Shown here in pieces: positions 57,401 to 64,000 of a stretch of 64,000 nt of DNA. The stretch comes from Telmatactis stephensoni (lineage: Eukaryota; Cnidaria; Anthozoa; Actiniaria; Isophelliidae). Made by a program: the position numbers and the translations under genes. The stretch lies in NCBI GenBank assembly GCA_029948255.1, contig JALIZF010001228.1:62001-126000 (forward strand). Direction: 5' to 3'. The notes below the pieces were generated by a model. That model was given only the letters and a program-made list of their open reading frames with translations, searched no databases and was not told where the DNA came from. Positions within the stretch are counted from its first letter, which is position 1. Every line of letters starts with the position of its first letter.

Positions 57401-58723
57401 AGGGAGTTGAAGTCCAAACAATTTTGAGAGATTCACGTTCGCCGTATTTTCCACTCTTAGCGGACTTTGGAAGTTAATTAAAAAGTAATTTTCACTAAGG
57501 TTAAAAGGAGAGATATAAATATAATGCATTACAGCTCTAACATTGTAACAATTAGCATTCCTTCCAATAGGCTAATCCGCCCTTACAAAAAGAAATTCAT
57601 AATATTATAGTTTTTTTGACAGTTTCCCATTGTGAAAAAGATTCAAATCTCAACCCTTTTATAAATGTTGAGTTACAAAAGCAAGCGGGGTTATCAAAAG
57701 GCCACTAGAGTGTTTGGAGAGCTCTTGATATTCTCAAGTGCTTTTATAAGTCAATTGTATAGCACTGCTTCCGAATTTTCATTTCTCTTACAAAATACTT
57801 TATTGTTTTAAGGCAAATTTACTTTGTTCGAAACAAAAATTTTGAAAACGATTTGCATTCTTTGTTTTCTCATAGGCCATGCACGTCGCACGTCCTTCCA
57901 CAAATCAGAGCGCGCGCTATGTCCTAGTTAGTTTGCAATTTTTGTTGAGGCTCCTTACTGATTCGACGAATTAGAAATGCTGTGGTTTGGGGTTTGATTC
58001 TCAATAAAATTGTGAAAAAACTTTCATACGTTTTTAACCCACTTACACTTAAAGTTTTTGTAGATTTTAAGAGCCAATATTTCTAAGTGTCACTTGTTAA
58101 TATTTCGAAGTACTTGTGGGGAACAAGAGAAAGTGAGTAGAGAGATGAATGTCATGTAAATTGCTTTTTGCTGGTTGCTTTTCAAACTCCTTTGAATGGA
58201 AGCTTTCCCCTATTTGTTTGTGCACGAATAATGGTCAACCTCTGCTTGGATCGAGTAAAAAGGTTAATTGACCAAAAAATGTCATTAGATATATAAAAAA
58301 ATCCACCTTGGCATTATTTTTTACCTTGTGTGGTCTTATTTGGTTGTACACAAACCCATCTTTTTTCTCAAATTCATTCCCAACTGAAATTTCGTCTTCC
58401 GACTGTACACCAAAGTTGTTCAGTTCGCACGTTTTTAAAATATCTTCTTCGTATGGAGTGAGTTCAAAGTTGACAGAAACACACCATTCCGCTCGAGACA
58501 AACAGAGCTGCCCGCACTGCAACAAAGATGAAGCCTTGGTTGAGTTTTGAACATGTCCTTTGAGAGCAAATCCTTCTTTACGAAACAGAGAACCAAGAGA
58601 GAAACGGAAATCATCGCAATGGAATGCTAAGTCTTCGTTGTAAAGCGAAGACTTCGCAAAATCAGTGAAAGTGACGAACGCCAAAACAATCCAGGAGTAC
58701 TTCAGCCAAATCACTGAAATCAT
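51402..58723 (-). CDS. Secreted PAN-EGF(8)-pentraxin protein, 11 exons
   Basis: Exons: 58325-58723, 54892-55003, 54538-54654, 53975-54088, 53426-53527, 53244-53357, 52791-52904, 52615-52728, 52433-52546, 51942-52161, 51402-51774. The sum is 1893 bp, exactly 631 codons with stop, and every junction has GT/AG with matching phase, a strong internal check. Exon 1 gives a signal peptide and a PAN/apple domain ([28 protein letters not shown]). Exon 2 gives an EGF ([12 protein letters not shown]). Exons 3-9 give calcium-binding-type EGFs ([15 protein letters not shown]...GYTGRYCE). The last two exons form a pentraxin/LamG-like domain with HICVAWRN, close to the pentraxin signature H-x-C-x-[ST]-W. 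The 53426 exon lacks one EGF cysteine. Secreted recognition or adhesion is likely; the ligand is unknown. Confidence 0.82.
51802..51918. mobile_element. Small hairpin element in pentraxin intron
   Basis: GCGGTTTCACCTCAGAAAAA at the left is inverted at the right as TTTTTTTTCGAGGTGACACCGC-like sequence. Inner GCATTTCGTC and GACGAAATGC blocks also pair around a centre near 51860. It fills most of the 167-bp intron 51775-51941. Confidence 0.55.
52433..54654 (-). repeat. Array of seven EGF exons
   Basis: Seven phase 1-1 exons, five of 114 bp, one of 102 bp and one of 117 bp, with introns as short as 62-68 bp between the closest members. Exon text is nearly identical, including silent sites, and intron edges are also similar, showing that whole exon-intron units duplicated. 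The most divergent member (54538-54654, [12 protein letters not shown]) is at the 5' end of the array. Confidence 0.9.
53776..53960. mobile_element. Hairpin MITE in EGF-array intron
   Basis: AACAAATTGAAGATAGTTTT at 53776 is the exact inverse of the right end at 53960, with arms of about 60 bp passing through TTAATCATGGATGACG. The centre contains CTCGCTGCGCTCGTGG. It lies in the intron 53528-53974, which is larger than its neighbours because of it. Confidence 0.65.
56286..56636. mobile_element. Inverted-repeat MITE-like element
   Basis: CAATGAGCTTTTATCA (56286) pairs with TGATAAAAGCTCATTG (ending 56636). Inner blocks ACCATAGCTGG and CATGTCAAAATTAG pair with their complements at about 56545-56587. 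No clear target duplication; non-coding. Confidence 0.55.
56657..56851. mobile_element. CAGGGGCGGAT-type MITE, 195 bp
   Basis: The ends CAGGGGCGGATTTAGG and CTGGATCCGCCCCTG are flanked by an exact 5-bp duplication AATCA (56652-56656, 56852-56856). The interior has a long C run followed by a long A run. Best-preserved small member of the family. Confidence 0.82.
57144..57255. repeat. GTT/GTTT microsatellite
   Basis: (GTT)n followed by about 23 units of GTTT with one GCTTGTCT interruption. Open frames in it on both strands are artefacts of the repeat. Confidence 0.95.
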
Positions 58724-60537
58724 GTTTCAAATGTGTTGCGAAATGCGATTAACTTTTATGAAGCCATTTTAGTCATTTTAAATCTTTATCGCCTTCATCT
58801 TTGTATAAAACGTTCCTCGGATCATTAGCAACCTTGAACTGTAACTTTTGTTCTCATAGTTTTAGCTCATAAATCCTACCGTTAACATTTTCAATAGCAA
58901 CTTTTTATGTAGATTGTCATATGGAAATTAGACAAGTTACGAGCCAATGACATCTGTGGAAATTAATATTGTCTCTATGACAACTGATTTATAAATAAGC
59001 GCGTGCTCGTCTTCTTTCTGCTCTTGATTTCGTAATTTTTTAAGTTATATATGTTGTTACCAACATTGCGCTCCACCAGATAACTATCTTTTTAATAATA
59101 ATCCTGAAAATAATAAAAAACATATTTCACTTAGTACCAAGTATGCAAGAATTTAGAAGGTTCCAATGAAAATCCGCAGAGATATGAATTTTTCATATTG
59201 GGCCAATTTTCCAGAAAATGGCTGACATCCAGACATACATTTGTCTACAAATAAGCAGATTTTGAAAATATCTATATCTTCTACGGATTTTCATTGGAAA
59301 CTTACTATATTTTTACACAGCTTCTAAAGTGAATCATATTCTTTAGTATTTCAGGGATCATTACGTCTTAGGTTAATTGAAAAACATTTGGGTCACCTTT
59401 TTTGGGAAAGGTCTATTGGCGAAACGCTACCGTAAATCCAACAAAGTGATGAAACATCATTGGTGAAAACTCCGCCTTTGTTTGATAATTGAGTTGGATT
59501 TTTGGTAACCTTTCGATTATATAATTTCAGTATCTGAGACTTTAGCCGCCCCGGTCAGGCAAGGAACATATACAAACGATGGTAACTAAACATTATTACC
59601 CTCTAGTTTTGGCTAGCTTAGATAATTTAATGTTTTTCCCAGTATGGTGGTTAAAATTTTCCCGCTAATTTGATTTTTTTCTTAGGATAATGTTAAGGTT
59701 ATGTTTAGGATTTATATTGGGGAAGTTGTTTGTTAGGTTTAGTTATAAGGGATTAGACACTGGATTAGACGTTGGTACATTTAACCCGCTTGCTTGAAAA
59801 GATTTGTAGTTGGATATATGTCCATACGAAAGTCGTATAAAACATGTGTTTAGATGGCACTCTATATGGTTTGATCCCTCCCCCTCCCCCACCCTAGCAA
59901 TGTTGCTCCAATGTTGATGGCCCAGGTCGTTTGACGGTGCCCAAAGCGAGACGCAATATTGCTTGAGGGGGGAGGGGGAGTATCACATTTTCACGCGCGC
60001 GCTTACTGAATTTGGAGTTCCTGTCCCAAACCAATACGTCACTGTTAAAACAACTTAAACCAGTAAAAATATTAAGCATAGATCTCTATTTATTTAGGGG
60101 GTTCTAAAAGAGTAGGTTGACACGCGTACATGTACACACACATTACTGATCGAACCCTGGAGTCATTTAACAATACAAAAAGTCCTGACGTCAATACTTT
60201 ATTGAGTCCTTTTAGTTGACGTCACAAATTTGAATTTACGTAAAACAGATTCTCAGATCAGGGAGAAAGGAAATACGATAAAACAAATGACAATAAATAA
60301 GATTAACCGATCATATACATACTTTGCGTGACATGCTGATGAAATGAAAACTGCCAATTGGCAATTGCGTTATTTTTGCGCGGAAAGTGGCGCAGTGTCC
60401 TTTTCAGCCGCGTTACTGTTAATCGTTGCGTGACGACACTGAACACCACTGCGCCGAGAGTTACACTTGAAGTCTCGCCGACGGTAGGAAAACGAGCTAC
60501 ATCTTGCATTATTTTGTTGCCCACATGCTGTACCTCC
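58724..60537. other. Intergenic between the two pentraxin genes
   Basis: Putative promoter region of the gene starting at 58723 and 3' flank of the gene ending at 60538. It contains an imperfect inverted repeat, CCAATGAAAATCCG (59171) with CGGATTTTCATTGG (about 59284), and a C-rich/G-rich inverted pair (about 59875-59980, AGCAATGTT with AATATTGCT). On the minus strand AATAAA occurs near 60089. No gene is supported. Confidence 0.5.
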
Positions 60538-63500
60538 TTAACAACTTCCAGGACAAATTTTCTTAACTTTTCCAGTAAAAGTCTTTTTCTTGACTTCAGA
60601 CCATGCCACGACATCACCCTCACTGCTCAGCTGCTGACAACTTGAGGCCAAATTCTTGATTGTCTCGCTTGTTAAAAAAGAGGACCAAATGTTGAAGTTA
60701 CTTATCGAGCCAACGAAAGAGGCACCGACCTTATCTGATCTCCGTCCAATGTTGAGACGTCCGCCCCTTACGACTTCACCTCCTGTCTTTAAACCAGTCG
60801 ATCGTGACATTAGGAGGCCATTTCGATACGTTTTTACTGCTCCATCGGTGTTTCTCCATGCAACACAAAGATGCTGCCACTTGTTGTCTCGTTTGACACC
60901 CATTGGTGCAGTCCTGGAAAAATGAAGATATATTTAAGGTTCCAATTAGAAGCAACAATATATTATAAACAATTAACATCGTTTAGCTATTCTTTAACTA
61001 TTATTGTTAATAGACACTGCAAGGCCCAGACGACTGTAATTTAACTGTATTTTTAGGCATAACCTGATTAGACATGCAGTCAACTTTTGTGACATGGAAG
61101 GTGACTTTTTTTAATGTATAATCTGATTGGCTCAGTTTTGCTCAGGTGGTTGCGTGTGGTCGCTGTGCATGTGTTCGTACTGTAAAGCTCCACCGAGTTC
61201 CAGAGTTAAGAAGGAAGTCAAAACGAATTAGATGTGAGAATTGCCCACGACGACGAAAGTCGCACCGTGAACTCTGTAAGCCGTGCTTTCAAATGCGGCG
61301 CTTAATCAAGGGCAGCGTTGAATCGGGGACGGCGCTTAAACAAGTGAATGCGGTAAATCTGACAAAGGTACACTATACTTACTATATGCTTATTCACATA
61401 TATTTCTACTTGCCGGTGCTGTTCACCTTGAAATAAATCTGACCATGCTACACTATACTTACTATACGATTAATTGTGTATATACCTACTTGCCAGTTCT
61501 ATTCAGCATGAAATAAATCTGACCATCTTTATTGTATTTTAGTCCCATAATATGGTTTAAATACTTATAAGATACTGCAATTTGAGGTCTACCGCTGTTG
61601 ATCTTAACCCAGCTACATATAGTGACTGTACACATGGTCTTGTTTAGTGGATAAAGAATAACGTTGTTCCTGGAATACGTTGAATACTCGATGTCACATG
61701 TCGATTCTGTTGATTGAGAAGTAATATGACTGTGCAGAATAATTAATTAGAGCATATAAAAATCGAATTCACTAGAACTGAAAAATAATTCGAATCTCAT
61801 AGAAATCGACTTACCTATTTTACAATATCGACCAGTATATCCAGGTCTACATTTACAAGTAAAGTTATTGACCAAGTCGTGACAACTGCCGCCATTTTGG
61901 CACGTAACGCCATTACATTCGTTGGTATCTGAAACAGTAAAACCTTGAGTTACCATTACTGATAATATTTTCATTTTTATAAGTTATAAGATACATACTT
62001 ATTTCACAATATCGAGCAGTATATCCAAGTACACATGTACAAGTAAAGTTATTGACCAAGTCGTGACAACTGCCGCCATTTTGACACGTAACACCATTGC
62101 ATTCGTTGGTATCTGTAAGTACAACATTATATTAACATGACTGATATATTAACATCTATGAACTATATCATACTTACTTATTTCACAATATCGACCAGTA
62201 TATCCAGGTCTACATTTACAAGTAAAGTTATTGACCAAGTCTTGACAACTGCCTCCATTTTGACATGTGACGCCATTACATTCGTTAATGTCTGTAAGTA
62301 AAACCGTACATTAATATAATTGATGTATTAACATCTATGAACTATTTCATACGTACTTATTTCACAATATCGACCAGTATATCCAGGTCTACATGTGCAA
62401 GTAAAGTTATTGACCAAGTCTTGACAACTGCCGCCATTTTGACACGTGACGCCATTACATTCGTTAATATCTGTAAGTAAAACCTTACGTTAACATAACT
62501 GATAATATATTTTCATCTCTATAATGTATAAGATACATACTTATTTCACAGTATCGACCAGTATATCCAGGTCTACATTTACAAGTAAAGTTATTGACCA
62601 AGTCGTGACAACTGCCGCCATTTTGACACGTGACGTCATTACATTCGTTGATGTCTGCAAGTAAAAGGTTTTGTTAACGTTGCTGATTATATTTTCATCT
62701 CTATAATGTATAAGATACATACTTATTTCACAGTATCGACCAATATATCCAGGTATACATTTACAAGTAAAGTTATTGACCAAGTCGTGACAACTGCCGC
62801 CATTTTGGCACGTGACACCATTACATTCTTTGATATCTGTAAATAAAATCTTACGTTAACATAACTGATGTATTAACATCTATGAACTATATCATACATA
62901 CTTATTTCACAATATCGACCAGTATATCCAGGTATACATTTACAAGTAAAGTTATTGACCAAGTCTTGACAACTGCCGCCATTTTGACACGTAACACCAT
63001 TACATTCGTTAATATCTGCAAGAAAAAGGTTTTTGTTAACGTAAACGATTATTTTAACATCACTAAAGTATATCATACTTACTTATTTCACAATATCGAC
63101 CAGTATATCCAGGTCTACATTTACAAGTAAAGTTATTGACCAAGTCTTGACAACTACCGCCATTTTGACACGTAACGCCATTACATTCGTTTATATCTGA
63201 AACAGTAAAAACCTTGAGTTACCATTACTGATAAGATTTTCATTTTTATAAGGTATAAGATACGTACTTATTTCACAATATCGACCAGTATATCCAGATA
63301 TACATGTACAAGTAAAGTTATTGACCAAGTCGTGACAACTGCCGCCATTTTGACACGTGACGTCATTACATTCGTTGATGTCTGCAAGTAAAAGGTTTTG
63401 TTAACGTTACTGATTATATCAATTACTATAGGGGAAATATCATGCTTACTCATCTCACAATATCGACCAGTATATCCAAGTATACATGTACAAGTAAAGT

Positions 63501-64000
63501 TATTGACCAAGTCTTGACAACTGCCGCCATTTTGACACGTAACACCATTACATTCGTTAATATCTGAAGCAGTAAAACCTTCAGTTACGATTACCGATAA
63601 TATTTTCATCTCAATAAGGTATAAGATACATACTTATTTTACAATATCGACCAGTATATCCAGGTATACATTTACATGTAAAGTTATTGACCAAGTCTTG
63701 ACAACTTCCGCCATTTTGACACGTAACACCATTACATTCATTAATATCTGTAAGTAAAACCTTACGTTAAGATAACTGATATATTAACATCTATGAACTA
63801 TATCATACGTACTTATTTCACAATATCGACCAGTATATCCAGATATACATGTACAAGTAAAGTTATTGACCAAGTCGTAACAACTGCCTCCATTTTGACA
63901 CGTGACGCCATTACATTCGTTAATATCTGCAAGAAAAAGGTTTTTGTTAACGTAAACGATTATTTTAACATCACTAAAGTATATCATACTTACTTATTTC
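60538..64000 (-). CDS. EGF-rich pentraxin protein, 5' end outside window
   Basis: Paralogue of the neighbouring gene, same strand, truncated by the window edge. Last exon 60538-60913 ([19 protein letters not shown] to KKICPGSC and stop); preceding pentraxin exon 61490-61706 (STCDIEYSTYS to NRTGK). Then EGF exons of 114 bp each: 61815-61928, 61999-62112, 62178-62291, 62357-62470, 62541-62654, 62723-62836, 62902-63015, 63083-63196, 63268-63381, 63450-63563, 63634-63747 and 63813-63926, with a thirteenth starting at 63994. All EGF exons are phase 1-1 and encode the [17 protein letters not shown] type with six cysteines, so any number may be added or skipped without breaking the frame. Pentraxin signature HLCVAWRN. 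Signal and PAN exons presumably lie beyond 64000. Confidence 0.82.
61369..61528 (-). repeat. 80-bp tandem duplication over a splice donor
   Basis: Copies at about 61369-61448 and 61449-61528. Each includes, on the minus strand, coding for DGQIYF, the last residues of the pentraxin exon (NRTGK or NSTGK) and a GTAG donor. The second copy lies just downstream in the intron and offers an alternative exon end. Confidence 0.7.
61815..64000 (-). repeat. Array of EGF exon-intron repeats with higher-order period
   Basis: Twelve full 114-bp exons separated by introns of 65-86 bp, making about 180-bp units. The intron starting with GCAAGAAAAAGG occurs after both 62902-63015 and 63813-63926 (63016 and 63927), a spacing of 911 bp or five units. 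This marks a higher-order duplication of five exon-intron units. Confidence 0.9.

Larger units (their letters stand above)
55004..58324. other. Large first intron of PAN-EGF-pentraxin gene
   Basis: 3.3 kb intron. It contains the dispersed 'acggcaggaatttc' repeat (about 55565-55680), a 351-bp inverted-repeat element (56286-56636), the 195-bp CAGGGGCGGAT element (56657-56851), a poly-C/poly-A run (about 56780-56806) and a GTT/GTTT microsatellite (57144-57255). No further exon is recognised. Confidence 0.6.

Noticed and set aside
57058..57417. Leucine/valine/cysteine-rich and asparagine/lysine-rich open frames on both strands
   Set aside because: They are translations of the GTT/GTTT microsatellite.
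61146..61436. Arginine/cysteine-rich plus-strand frame in the pentraxin intron
   Set aside because: The CxxC-like spacing is suggestive but irregular, there is no recognisable family, and its 3' end overlaps the duplicated exon end of the opposite-strand gene.

Overview
The window is nuclear DNA from a metazoan, most probably an anthozoan cnidarian such as a stony coral or sea anemone. The evidence is the AT-rich intergenic sequence crowded with small inverted-repeat transposons, spliced genes with phase-1 EGF exons, large single-exon family-B 7TM receptors, and secreted PAN/EGF/pentraxin and fibrinogen-like proteins of the kind expanded in cnidarians. The species call is inference. All recognised host genes lie on the minus strand.

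Region 1 (about 490-32,930) is a direct tandem array of four 7.5-9 kb units. Each unit carries one intronless gene for a secreted-start, somatomedin-B-bearing, seven-transmembrane receptor of the secretin/adhesion/methuselah type (stops at 2912, 10639, 18653 and 27104). Three copies are intact. The fourth is cut in two by a 2.4 kb transposon with a clean 5-bp target duplication. The spacers share homologous blocks, including a palindrome cluster around GTCACGTGAC. They differ by identifiable insertions: TTAA-flanked elements, hairpin elements, a tRNA-like element inside long inverted repeats, and a nearly exact 569-bp tandem duplication.

Region 2 (about 33,000-36,050) is a transposon graveyard: a short tandem repeat split by a TTAA element, a broken LINE reverse transcriptase itself split by a tailed insertion, and a possible hammerhead-ribozyme-like motif.

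Region 3 (36,051-45,230) is the most striking object here. It is a 9.18 kb foldback element flanked by TTAA, with about 0.73 kb terminal inverted repeats that continue inward into two opposed arms (about 2.8 kb each) of a 10-bp minisatellite. The arms surround a roughly 1.7 kb non-repetitive centre. No transposase is visible. The right terminal repeat contains a second, nested 448-bp palindrome. Because 10 bp is not a multiple of three, the minisatellite is open in all three inward-reading frames and gives the same decapeptide repeat in each.

Region 4 (45,231-64,000) holds three genes for secreted lectin- or adhesion-like proteins. The first is a two-exon PAN-like plus fibrinogen-like gene (45,681-47,771). 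The second is a complete eleven-exon gene for signal peptide, PAN, eight EGF repeats and pentraxin (51,402-58,723), whose exon phases close exactly to 630 codons. The third is the 3' part of a paralogue with at least twelve near-identical EGF exons plus pentraxin (60,538 to beyond 64,000). The EGF exons sit in homogenised exon-intron repeats, including a five-exon higher-order period. Proposed roles in extracellular recognition come from domain content only.
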